DNA of 43,596 bases, from the NCBI GenBank assembly GCA_945494785.1, contig CALYVN010000007.1:1-43596 (forward strand). Direction: 5' to 3'. The translations under genes and the position numbers were made by a program. Shown piece after piece: positions 15,993 through 24,324 of the stretch. The notes under the pieces are model-generated. The model was not told where the DNA came from. It saw nothing but the letters and a program-made list of their open reading frames with translations, and made no database searches. Every line of letters begins with the position of its first letter. The stretch's first letter is position 1. Source of the DNA: an uncultured Alistipes sp. (GTDB lineage Bacteria; Bacteroidota; Bacteroidia; Bacteroidales; Rikenellaceae).

Positions 15993-17096
15993 ATGAAACG
16001 AATTATTCTTTCGGGTGGCGGAACAGGCGGACACATCTATCCCGCCGTATCTGTTGCCGAGACGCTCAAACGACGATTCGGCGACGATGTCGAGTTGCTG
16101 TTCGTCGGTGCGGAAGGCAAGATGGAGATGACGATTGTGCCGCGACTCGGTTACCGTATCGAGGGTTTGCCGATTGCGGGTCTGCAACGCCGACTGACAT
16201 GGCGCAATCTCGCTTTGCCGCTGCACGTGTTGCGTTCGTTGAGGCGTGCGAGGAGCATTATCAAGGCGTTCCGTCCCGATATTGTGGCAGGATTCGGAGG
16301 CTATGCGAGTGCGCCGATAGTGTGGATGGCACAACGCATGGGCATCCCGACGGTGATACAGGAGCAAAACTCCTATGCGGGTTTGGTCAATAAAATCGTC
16401 GGACGCGAAGCCGAAAGTGTCTGTGTGGCATACGACGGCATGGAGCGGTTTTTCGACTCGGCAAAAATAGTCAAGACGGGCAATCCGTTGCGCAGCACCT
16501 TCTCCAAAGGGGGTGTCGGGCGCGAGGAGGCACTGAGATATTACGGTTTTACCTCCGAACTGCCCGTTCTGCTTGTTGTCGGCGGGTCGCTCGGCACGCG
16601 CACGCTAAACAACATGATGCGCTCGTGGCTGATGACGCTCGACGGCGTGTCGCCCGTGCAGGTCATTTGGCAGACAGGCCGCTATTACGAGGAGGAGATG
16701 CGGCGTTTTCTCGACCAATATCCTACCGAACACGTGTGGCAGGGGGCATTTATCGACCGCATGGATTATGCCTACGAGATAGCCGACGTGGTCGTTTCGC
16801 GCAGCGGTGCATGTACCGTTTCCGAACTGTGTTTGGCAGCCAAACCGACGCTGTTCGTCCCTTCGCCCAACGTGGCGGAAGACCACCAGACCAAAAACGC
16901 ACAGGCTCTGGTTGCCAAGAAGGCGGCAGTCATGGTTGCCGATGCCGATGCTCTCGATTGCGGCATCTCCACGGCATTGCGCATGATTGCCGACAAGGAG
17001 CGACTTGCCGCGTTGTCGAAAAATATCGCCAAACTCGCCACGCCCGATGCTGCGGAGAGAGTGGCGGACGAGATTGTAAAACATTGGGGCAAATGA
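15993..17096 (+). CDS. murG: MurG: lipid II-forming GlcNAc transferase
   Basis: This 367-residue peripheral inner-membrane enzyme transfers GlcNAc from UDP-GlcNAc to lipid I to make lipid II. The N-terminal glycine-rich loop GGGTGGHIYPA (8-18), the second G-loop AGFGGYAS and the donor-site GGSLGTRTLN are all present, as is the C-terminal SRSGACTVSEL. ATG 15993 is chosen because it puts the G-loop at its usual distance; an upstream in-frame ATG at 15963 lies within the -7 box. Its stop overlaps the murC start (ATGA). It is the first gene of murG-murC-ftsQ-ftsA-ftsZ; the usual upstream dcw genes (ftsW, murD, mraY, etc.) are not here. Confidence 0.97.
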   Translation: MKRIILSGGGTGGHIYPAVSVAETLKRRFGDDVELLFVGAEGKMEMTIVPRLGYRIEGLPIAGLQRRLTWRNLALPLHVLRSLRRARSIIKAFRPDIVAGFGGYASAPIVWMAQRMGIPTVIQEQNSYAGLVNKIVGREAESVCVAYDGMERFFDSAKIVKTGNPLRSTFSKGGVGREEALRYYGFTSELPVLLVVGGSLGTRTLNNMMRSWLMTLDGVSPVQVIWQTGRYYEEEMRRFLDQYPTEHVWQGAFIDRMDYAYEIADVVVSRSGACTVSELCLAAKPTLFVPSPNVAEDHQTKNAQALVAKKAAVMVADADALDCGISTALRMIADKERLAALSKNIAKLATPDAAERVADEIVKHWGK

Positions 17097-18475
17097 AAAA
17101 GGACAGAATATATTTTGTCGGAATCGGCGGAATAGGCATGAGTGCGTTGGCTCGCTACTTTCTTGCCGAAGGTTGGGCTGTCGGAGGCTATGACCGCGTC
17201 GAGTCCGAATTGACGCGCCGTTTGGCGGAGTCGGGTGCGGAGATACATTACGACGACGATGTCCGTCTTATCCCGTCGCAATTTCTCGATGCAGAGCATA
17301 CGGCTGTCGTCTATACGCCTGCCGTGCCTGCCGAACATACCGAACTCGCAATGTTTCGCGAACGGGGTTTCGAGGTGATGAAACGCTCGCAAATGCTCGG
17401 GCTGCTCTCGCAGGGCAAATTCGTCATGGCGGTTGCGGGCACTCACGGCAAAACGACCACTTCGACGCTTGCTGCATGGCTCAATTCGCAGGTTACGGGT
17501 GGCGGCAGTGCATTTTTGGGCGGCGTGTCCAAAAATTTCGGAGGCAATCTCGTCCAAGGCGACGGCAATCGTTTGGCTGTCGAGGCGGACGAATTCGACC
17601 GTTCGTTCCTGCGCCTGTCGCCCGATGTCGCTGTCGTAACCTCTGCCGATGCCGACCATCTCGACATCTACGGTACGCACGAGGCTGTCAAGGAGGCGTT
17701 CGCCCAATTCGTCGAGCGTATTCGCGAAGGGGGTGCTCTGGTGCTGAAACTCGGTGTCGATGTCGCGGTGCGCAACAATGCGATAAAGGTTTGGCGGTAC
17801 TCCTACGATACGCCTTGCGACTTCTATGCAGCGAACATTGCACTGATTGACGGCGGACACTACCGCTTCGATGTGGTTACCCCTTCCGGCGTGGTTACCG
17901 ACTGTACGCTCGGCATACCGGGGTGGATAAATGTCGAAAATGCCGTTGCAGCCATTGCCGCTTTTTGGTGCGCCTGCCAAGCCGACGGTGCGAAGTTCGA
18001 CCAAGAGCGTCTGCGCAAGGCATTGGCGGAATTTGCGGGTGTCAAACGCCGCTTCGAGTTCTATGTGAATACGCCGCATCAGGTCTATATGGACGACTAT
18101 GCCCACCATCCGCGCGAATTGGCGGCAACGATAACGTCGGTGCGCAAGATGTTTCCGGAGCGACGATTGACCGCCATATTCCAGCCTCACCTCTATACCC
18201 GTACACGCGATTTGTACCGCGATTTCGCCGCATCGCTTTCGGAGGCGGACGAGGTGGTGTTGCTGCCGATATATCCTGCCCGCGAGGAGCCAATCGAGGG
18301 AGTGAGTTCACAGATGATAGCCGACCTCGTAACCGTTCCGTGCTGCATCGTCGCACGCGAAAAGTTGGTCGAGACAATCGGCGGCATGAATACAGACGTG
18401 GTCGTTACATTCGGAGCGGGCAATATCGACGCCCTCTGCGAAGCATTGGCGGCAGAGTTGAAAAAAAGAGCATAA
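17093..18475 (+). CDS. murC: UDP-N-acetylmuramate--L-alanine ligase
   Basis: This 460-residue cytosolic ATP-dependent ligase adds L-alanine to UDP-MurNAc. The N-terminal Rossmann motif VGIGGIGMSALA (8-19), the ATP-binding GTHGKTTTS (about 114-122), the central-domain EADEFDRSF and the C-terminal DDYAHHP are typical of Mur ligases, and AHHP is characteristic of MurC. The ATG overlaps the murG stop by four bases, indicating translational coupling. ftsQ begins 20 bases after its stop. Confidence 0.97.
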   Translation: MKKDRIYFVGIGGIGMSALARYFLAEGWAVGGYDRVESELTRRLAESGAEIHYDDDVRLIPSQFLDAEHTAVVYTPAVPAEHTELAMFRERGFEVMKRSQMLGLLSQGKFVMAVAGTHGKTTTSTLAAWLNSQVTGGGSAFLGGVSKNFGGNLVQGDGNRLAVEADEFDRSFLRLSPDVAVVTSADADHLDIYGTHEAVKEAFAQFVERIREGGALVLKLGVDVAVRNNAIKVWRYSYDTPCDFYAANIALIDGGHYRFDVVTPSGVVTDCTLGIPGWINVENAVAAIAAFWCACQADGAKFDQERLRKALAEFAGVKRRFEFYVNTPHQVYMDDYAHHPRELAATITSVRKMFPERRLTAIFQPHLYTRTRDLYRDFAASLSEADEVVLLPIYPAREEPIEGVSSQMIADLVTVPCCIVAREKLVETIGGMNTDVVVTFGAGNIDALCEALAAELKKRA

Positions 18476-18495
18476 CCCCATAAAATGTCGTCGAG

Positions 18496-19602
18496 GTGAT
18501 AAAACGAATTGCACGCATACTCTTTTTCGTGGTGTTGTGGTCGGCTGTGGTCGGCTACATCGTCTATGCCTCCGTTATCACTTCGCGACACCGCGCCATG
18601 CAGGTTGTCGAGCGCGTGAACATCGAAGTTACCGACAGTACCGACATGGGACAACTCGTAACGTCGCAGAAGGTGCGCGAATGGATTTTGCGCAGCGGTA
18701 TAGCCACCATCGGCTCGCCGATTGACAAAATCGACGTTGCCGGCATACGACATGCGGTCGAGCGCAACGGTTTCGTCAGCAGGGTCGATGTGTGTGTCTC
18801 CTACTCGGGCGTGTTGAGTATCGCGGTGAGCCAACGCCGACCGATGATGCGCCTGATGACCGACGGCTACAACGTCTATGTTACCGAACAGGGTTTTGTG
18901 TTTGCTTCGCCCGAGTCATCGTCGCTCTATGTGCCGGTCGTTACGGGGTCTTATCGTCCGCCCATTCCTCCGTCATACGAAGGGTTGGCTGCCGATTACG
19001 TTGCCGGAATGCTGGCTCGGTACGACGACGACATCAAGCGCATAGGTCGCGAGAAACGACCGCTCTATGCCCGCGAGGATTCGCTTCGGGCAATTCGTCG
19101 CGAGGTGCGCAGAATGCGGCTTGACAAGGTGTGGTTTGAAACGGAGGACGAACATATCGTGCGTGTCGAGGAGTTGCGTACGGCCAAAAAACAGCGAACG
19201 TGCTACTACGACGGTTTGTTGCGCGATGTCGGTCGCAGCATCGATGCCGTTTCTGCCCGTCAGGAGGTTGTGACGCAGAAGCGAAAAAAAACGGAGGAAA
19301 GGTATGCCGATTTCCTTAAACTGATTAACTTTGTAGGTTGGTTGGAGTCCGATTCGTTTTGGAGTTCGGAGGTGGTGCAAATCATAGCCTCAGACGGGGT
19401 TTCGGGCGCAATAGAATTGGAAATCGTGCCTCGCAGCGGCGATTTCCGCATACTTTTGGGCGAACTTGGCGAGACGAACGTGATGCAACGGCGTTTCGAC
19501 AAGTTGTTTCGGTTTTATCGCGACGGATTGGGTCGTATCGGTTGGGATAAATTCCGCAAGATTGATGTAAGATATAATAATCAGGTTGTTTGTACCGAAT
19601 AG
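18496..19602 (+). CDS. ftsQ: Cell division protein FtsQ with a large charged insertion
   Basis: This 368-residue bitopic membrane protein links early and late divisome parts. There is a short cytoplasmic tail, one membrane segment (about 8-28), a POTRA-like region (about 38-115), then the beta domain whose end (NFVGWLESDSFWSSEVVQI at 278-296, GWDKF, NNQVVC at 361-366) is typical of Bacteroidota FtsQ. Between about residues 175 and 270 is an unusual highly charged, helix-prone insertion rich in R, K and E, which makes the protein roughly 100 residues longer than usual. The start is GTG 18496; the only nearby ATG (18484) is stopped after four codons. ftsA follows 3 bases after its stop. Confidence 0.9.
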   Translation: MIKRIARILFFVVLWSAVVGYIVYASVITSRHRAMQVVERVNIEVTDSTDMGQLVTSQKVREWILRSGIATIGSPIDKIDVAGIRHAVERNGFVSRVDVCVSYSGVLSIAVSQRRPMMRLMTDGYNVYVTEQGFVFASPESSSLYVPVVTGSYRPPIPPSYEGLAADYVAGMLARYDDDIKRIGREKRPLYAREDSLRAIRREVRRMRLDKVWFETEDEHIVRVEELRTAKKQRTCYYDGLLRDVGRSIDAVSARQEVVTQKRKKTEERYADFLKLINFVGWLESDSFWSSEVVQIIASDGVSGAIELEIVPRSGDFRILLGELGETNVMQRRFDKLFRFYRDGLGRIGWDKFRKIDVRYNNQVVCTE

Positions 19603-19605
19603 AAT

Positions 19606-21054
19606 ATGGAGAAGAAGAGTTATACGGTCGGTGTCGATATAGGTTCGTCCGGTGTGGTTGTTGCAGTGGGAAGGCAATTGGCAGACGGGTCGGTGCGCAT
19701 CGAGGATGTCGCTCCCCGTTCCGTTTCCGAAGGCGTTACGTCGGGGCGCATAGATAATGTCCGCTCGGTTGGTTTGGCTATACGCGATGCAAAAGCGGAG
19801 TTGGAGGAGGAGTTGGGCATCCGCATCGAGTCGGCTTATGCGGGTATCTCGGGTCCTTTTGTCCGTTGTGCCACCTATACCGACCTCGTCTTTATCAATA
19901 ACCCGATGGGTTGCATCACCAAAGAGGATTTGGCCAATCTCCACGAACGCATGAACAATGTCGTGGCGGAAGAGGGCGAGGTGATAATCGACCGCATTCT
20001 GCAACATTATGCGATAGACGACAAGACGGAGATTGCCGACCCTGTGGGTGCATTCGCCCGCAAACTGTCGGCTACCTATCTCTTTGTGCTGTGCCGCAAA
20101 GACCAGATTGAGCGTGCCAAAATAGCGTTGTACAATGCAGGGCTGAAACTGCTGAAAGTGTGCGTCAATCCTGCGGTGCTGGCATCGGCTCTGCTCTCGG
20201 ACGAGGAGCGCGACGAGGGTGTGGCAATCGTGGACATAGGCGGCGGTACGACCGACTTGGCAATCATACGCGGCAACAAGTTGCGCTATATGGCTTCGAT
20301 TCCTATCGGAGCGGCGACAATCAATGCCGACATGCACGCATTCGGCATCTCCGAGCGCAATACCGAAAAGATAAAGAAGACCTACGGCTCAGCCGTGGCC
20401 GACTTGGTTTCGCACGACCTTACCGTGCCGGTATCGATGCCGGGGAAGGTAAAGAAGGAGTTGTTGCAGGTCAATCTCGTCTCCATTATCGAGGCGCGAT
20501 TGAAGGACATCATCGAGTTCGTGTGGGACGAAATCAGGCAGGCCAAATTCTCGACCAAGATACCGTGCGGCATTGTGCTTACGGGCGGATCGGCTCTGCT
20601 TGAAAACATCGACGAACTGTTCCGTCGGGAGACGGGGTTGAACGTGCGCTGCATTGACCGCAAGGATATTCGGGGTATCGACGAGGAGTCGCAGCAGAAA
20701 ATCAGCCCTTGTACCCAATCGGCAGCCATTGCCGTGATGTTGTTCGGTGCAACGAACGGCGCGTGCGAGGTCGTGGAGCGTGGGGCTGTGGCCGCTTCGC
20801 CGTTGCGACAGTCTGTCGAGAGTGTGCCGAAGCGCGAAAAGACGGTCGAACCGGTCGGCGTTGCCCCCGTGCGGCAGGAACCGGCAGAACCGAAACACGG
20901 CATACAACAGCCGACGACACTTGTCGAGACCTTGACGGAAGCGGACGACGAACCTGCCGACGACGAGGAGCGCGATGAGAAACGTGGCGGATTTATAGGA
21001 ATGATAACAAGGGTTATCGGCAAGGTACTCGGTAACGATGACGAGATTTTGTAG
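19606..21054 (+). CDS. ftsA: Cell division protein FtsA
   Basis: This 482-residue actin-like ATPase tethers FtsZ filaments to the membrane. Phosphate-1 VGVDIGSSGV (8-17) and phosphate-2 AIVDIGGGTTDLAI (about 206-219) are clear, as is the adenosine motif VLTGGSALLENI (about 325-336). The 1C (SHS2) domain lies at about 85-165. A proline/glutamate-rich linker (about 400-458) leads to a C-terminal amphipathic helix, GGFIGMITRVIGKVLG, the membrane-targeting sequence. It follows ftsQ by 3 bases and precedes ftsZ by 2, a compact co-translated group. Confidence 0.97.
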   Translation: MEKKSYTVGVDIGSSGVVVAVGRQLADGSVRIEDVAPRSVSEGVTSGRIDNVRSVGLAIRDAKAELEEELGIRIESAYAGISGPFVRCATYTDLVFINNPMGCITKEDLANLHERMNNVVAEEGEVIIDRILQHYAIDDKTEIADPVGAFARKLSATYLFVLCRKDQIERAKIALYNAGLKLLKVCVNPAVLASALLSDEERDEGVAIVDIGGGTTDLAIIRGNKLRYMASIPIGAATINADMHAFGISERNTEKIKKTYGSAVADLVSHDLTVPVSMPGKVKKELLQVNLVSIIEARLKDIIEFVWDEIRQAKFSTKIPCGIVLTGGSALLENIDELFRRETGLNVRCIDRKDIRGIDEESQQKISPCTQSAAIAVMLFGATNGACEVVERGAVAASPLRQSVESVPKREKTVEPVGVAPVRQEPAEPKHGIQQPTTLVETLTEADDEPADDEERDEKRGGFIGMITRVIGKVLGNDDEIL

Positions 21055-21056
21055 AG

Positions 21057-22397
21057 ATGGAAGAGACTGCTAATTTGATTGACGAAATAACCGGTCTTCG
21101 GGGTATTCCGTCGTTGATTATGGTGCTTGGTGTCGGCGGAGCGGGAGGCAACGCTGTCAATTATATGTGGAATATGGGCATCGAGGGTGTAAATCTTGCC
21201 GTCTGCAATACCGATGCGCAGGATTTGGCCAAAAGCCCCGTGTCGCGCAAAATCTGTTTGGGTGACGGTTTGGGTGCGGGCAACGATGCGGCAGTGGGCG
21301 AGCAGAAGGCGAAACTCTCGATTGATGAGGTGCGCCGTTGCTTCGAGACGTGCGGAACCAAGATGCTCTTTCTCGCCGCAGGTATGGGTGCGGGAACGGG
21401 TACGGGTGCATCGCCCGTGATTGCCGAACTTGCCGCCGAGATGGGTATTCTGACGGTGGCGATAGTTACCATGCCTCCGCGCAACGACGGTCCGGAGCGT
21501 ACCAATCAGGCGCGTGAGGGTGTCGAGCGGTTGCGTCGGCATGTCGATTCGCTCATCGTGTTGAGCAACGATGCCATAAGCGAACTCTACGGCAATCTCT
21601 CCATAGGCGAGGCCTTCAACAAGGCCAACGACGTGGTGGCACTTGCCGCCAAGGGTATCGCCGAGATTATCACCCGCAAGACCAATCTGGTGAACAACGA
21701 CTTTTCGGATGTCTGCAAGGTTATGCGCGGCGGAGGTTGTGCCGTTATGGGTATGGCCGTTGCATCGGGCGACGACAGAGCCGAAGCGGCAGTCGATGGC
21801 GTTTTCCAAAATTCTTTGTTCGGCCACACGAGCATCAAAGGCGCAAAACGGGTACTGCTCAATGTCGCGGTCTCCGACGAAGCCAATCTCGGCGAAAAGG
21901 AGATTAACCGCGTGAAAGACCGCATACAGTCCTATGCGGCGACCGAAGACGAAAACGGTATCGTCCGTTTGACCAACATATTGTGGGGTGTGAGCGTCAA
22001 ACCCGAACTCGGGGAGAATATGGAGGTGGTCATTGCCGCATCTGGTTTCCCTGCCATGGACGACTACTACAAGGGTGTACTCGACATTCCGCAACCTGCC
22101 AAGCCGGTTGTCGCGCCTGTCGATTCGGCTGTCGGCGCAAAGAGCAACGATTTGAAAAGCATCAAGGAGGAGCCTGTGTTCCGCAAACCAAATACACCTT
22201 TGAATGTCATAGGTACAGCCACTCGCAACTATGCCGAAGTGGAGCAGCGCAAGGCAACGCCCGCATTCGTCCGTCGCAAGGTCAATATGATAGATGCGCC
22301 TGCGGGTGGCCGCAAACGTGCCGTCGGTCGGGAGGAGACAGCGGATACTGATGCCGCAGTGCAAACGCCGATGCCGGATAACCAACTCTTTGGATAA
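21057..22397 (+). CDS. ftsZ: Cell division protein FtsZ
   Basis: This 446-residue tubulin-like GTPase forms the Z ring. The G-box GVGGAGGNAVN (about 24-34), the tubulin signature GMGAGTGTGASPV (about 110-122) and the synergy-loop sequence NNDFSDVCKVM (about 213-223) are visible. The disordered linker (about 345-395) leads to TPAFVRRKVNM, which resembles the conserved C-terminal peptide that binds FtsA. Unlike in many phyla it is not at the end: about 35 further residues follow, finishing DNQLFG. The stop overlaps the gldE start by one base (TAATG). Confidence 0.97.
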   Translation: MEETANLIDEITGLRGIPSLIMVLGVGGAGGNAVNYMWNMGIEGVNLAVCNTDAQDLAKSPVSRKICLGDGLGAGNDAAVGEQKAKLSIDEVRRCFETCGTKMLFLAAGMGAGTGTGASPVIAELAAEMGILTVAIVTMPPRNDGPERTNQAREGVERLRRHVDSLIVLSNDAISELYGNLSIGEAFNKANDVVALAAKGIAEIITRKTNLVNNDFSDVCKVMRGGGCAVMGMAVASGDDRAEAAVDGVFQNSLFGHTSIKGAKRVLLNVAVSDEANLGEKEINRVKDRIQSYAATEDENGIVRLTNILWGVSVKPELGENMEVVIAASGFPAMDDYYKGVLDIPQPAKPVVAPVDSAVGAKSNDLKSIKEEPVFRKPNTPLNVIGTATRNYAEVEQRKATPAFVRRKVNMIDAPAGGRKRAVGREETADTDAAVQTPMPDNQLFG

Positions 22398-23686
22398 TGG
22401 AGGGCTTGGTAACATATCTCGGCTGGTCGCCGCATCTGTGGGGTCTGCTCGTGGCAGCCGTTGTCTGTCTTGTCGTTTCGGCGCAGGTGTCGGCTTCGGA
22501 GGTTGCATACTTTTCGCTCACGGCTGCCGATATTCGCGCCATTCGCGAGCGCAATACTCTGTCGGCGGAGTGCGCGTTGAAACTGTTGTCGAAATCCGAT
22601 TTGCTGTTGGCGACTATTCTGGTGGTAAACAACCTCGTCAATATCTGTATAGTTATATTGATGAATATGATTATCGACGATGCACTCGATTTCGACAGTG
22701 CCACAACCGATTTTCTGTTCCGAAGCGTGATTGTAACCTTCCTGTTGCTGCTCTTCGGCGAGATTCTGCCGAAGGTCTTTGCACAGTGGGACAACGTGCG
22801 TGTCGCCTTGGCATTCGCCCAACCGCTGTCGTGGGTGCGTTGGTTGGTCTATCCGCTCTCCTATATATTGATTCGCACAAGCCGTCGCATCGGCAAAATC
22901 GCCTCGCACGGAGCCGACGACATCTCAATCGAGGATTTGGCGGATGCCGTCGATATGACCACCGCATCGTCGGGCGAGGAGAAGCGGATGTTGTCGGAGA
23001 TAGTCAATTTCGCCAACCGCGAGGTGGACGAGATTATGCGCCCGCGAATGGATATAAAGTCGGTCGAACTGACGATGACATTCGGCGAGGTGAAGCGGGT
23101 GATTATGGAGACGGGATATTCGCGTCTGCCGGTTTACAGCGAGGATTTGGACCATATCAAAGGTACGCTGTTCGTCAAAGACCTGCTGGCGCATATCGAT
23201 GAGGGGGACGATTTCGGGTGGCAACGATTGATACGCGACCCCTATTTCGTGCCGCAGCACAAGAAAATCAACGCTCTGTTGGAGGATTTCCAATCGGACA
23301 AGGTACACATGGCGATTGTCGTCGATGAATACGGCGCAACGCAGGGCTTGGTCTCGTTGGAGGATATTTTGGAGGAGGTCGTCGGCGAGATTACCGACGA
23401 GAGCGACATCGACGAGTCGTTATATCGCCAACTGAACGAAAATACCTATCTGTTTGACGGCAAGACGCATATAGTCGATATGGTGCGCGTGCTGCACTTC
23501 GAGGACGATACCTTCGATGATGTGCAGGGTCGTGCCGAGACGGTTGCGGGTCTGATGCTCGAAATCAACCGCGATTTGCTCAAAAAGGGCGACGAGGTCG
23601 AGGCTCACGGCGTGAGGTTTATCGTCCACTCCATGAACGGGCATCGCGTGGATAAGATAAAAGTCATCGTCAGCGGCCATGAGTAG
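22397..23686 (+). CDS. gldE: GldE-like CNNM/CorC-family membrane protein
   Basis: This 429-residue protein has a DUF21/CNNM membrane domain (about 1-165, three to four hydrophobic segments, with the conserved FGEILPKVFA), a pair of CBS domains (about 195-325, containing RPRMDIKSVEL and VDEYGATQGLVSLEDILEEVVGE, split here in description) and a C-terminal CorC/HlyC transporter-associated domain (about 340-425). In gliding Bacteroidota the orthologue is called GldE, but it is also present in non-gliding Bacteroidales, where its role is unclear; CNNM relatives transport or sense Mg2+/Co2+. The ATG overlaps the ftsZ stop, so expression is probably tied to the division operon. No gldD is adjacent. 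Confidence 0.88.
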   Translation: MEGLVTYLGWSPHLWGLLVAAVVCLVVSAQVSASEVAYFSLTAADIRAIRERNTLSAECALKLLSKSDLLLATILVVNNLVNICIVILMNMIIDDALDFDSATTDFLFRSVIVTFLLLLFGEILPKVFAQWDNVRVALAFAQPLSWVRWLVYPLSYILIRTSRRIGKIASHGADDISIEDLADAVDMTTASSGEEKRMLSEIVNFANREVDEIMRPRMDIKSVELTMTFGEVKRVIMETGYSRLPVYSEDLDHIKGTLFVKDLLAHIDEGDDFGWQRLIRDPYFVPQHKKINALLEDFQSDKVHMAIVVDEYGATQGLVSLEDILEEVVGEITDESDIDESLYRQLNENTYLFDGKTHIVDMVRVLHFEDDTFDDVQGRAETVAGLMLEINRDLLKKGDEVEAHGVRFIVHSMNGHRVDKIKVIVSGHE

Positions 23687-24245
23687 CCGTATATTCATAG
23701 AGCCGTTGCGCCCGCTTGACGAGTTGCTCCGAACGGCCACCGACGAGGATTTGCGGGCAACGGCATCGCTCTCTGCCGCATCGCGTCGTCGCGAGGCTTT
23801 GGCATGGCGCAGAGTGGTCAGAGACAACATCGGTGCGGATGTCGGCATAGGCTACGACGAATGGGGCGCACCCGTGCTTAAAAATTCCGCTTGGCATATC
23901 GGCGTTTCGCACAGCCGCAACTCCGTTGCAGTCATCGTCTCCGAAGCCGATTGCGCCATCGACATCGAGAGCCGCACCCGCAATTTCGAGCGGGTGAGTT
24001 CGCGCTATCTTTCGCCGCAGGAGGCTGCATTGTCCCGACATCCCGACTTTTTGGCCGTTGCATGGTGCGCCAAGGAGTGCCTCTACAAATATCATCGTCG
24101 CGGCAACGCCGATTTTCTGCGCGATATACGCATCGCATCGGTCGATTTCGATTGCAACCGCATAGGTGGTACGCTGTTCGGCGGTGGCGAGTTAATCATG
24201 CCATTCTCCATATCGGCAAGCGAGGTGGTCGTAAGTATCGGCTGA
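23679..24245 (+). CDS. 4'-phosphopantetheinyl transferase superfamily protein
   Basis: This 188-residue Sfp/AcpS-superfamily enzyme transfers phosphopantetheine from CoA to a carrier-protein serine. The diagnostic motifs are GVSHSRNSVAVIVS (75-88), CAIDIES (92-98, with Mg2+ ligand D95) and WCAKECLYKY (129-138, with catalytic E and K). It is shorter than Sfp (~225), as is common in Bacteroidota. The first 8 bases overlap gldE, and the pairing of gldE with a phosphopantetheinyl transferase recurs in this phylum. The partner carrier protein is not encoded here. A terminator follows at 24277-24306, ending the long murG-to-PPTase unit. Confidence 0.88.
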   Translation: MSSRIFIEPLRPLDELLRTATDEDLRATASLSAASRRREALAWRRVVRDNIGADVGIGYDEWGAPVLKNSAWHIGVSHSRNSVAVIVSEADCAIDIESRTRNFERVSSRYLSPQEAALSRHPDFLAVAWCAKECLYKYHRRGNADFLRDIRIASVDFDCNRIGGTLFGGGELIMPFSISASEVVVSIG

Positions 24246-24276
24246 TTGCTTTGACGCAGACAATGTCGGCTTTGTT

Positions 24277-24306
24277 GTCGGGTATTCCACTCCCCGACTT
24301 TTTTTT
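24277..24306 (+). terminator. Intrinsic terminator ending the murG-fts-gldE operon
   Basis: The stem GTCGGG (24277-24282) / CCCGAC (24293-24298) with a 10-nt loop is followed by eight T (24299-24306). The T-run abuts the -7 box of the MATE gene. Confidence 0.85.
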
Positions 24307-24307
24307 G

Positions 24308-24315
24308 TATCTTTG
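24308..24315 (+). promoter_or_regulatory. -7 box (TATCTTTG) for the MATE gene
   Basis: An exact TAnnTTTG box 9 nt before ATG 24325. No TTTG is at the standard distance; the upstream terminator occupies that space. It predicts a leaderless or near-leaderless mRNA. Confidence 0.55.
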
Positions 24316-24324
24316 CACCTGCTT

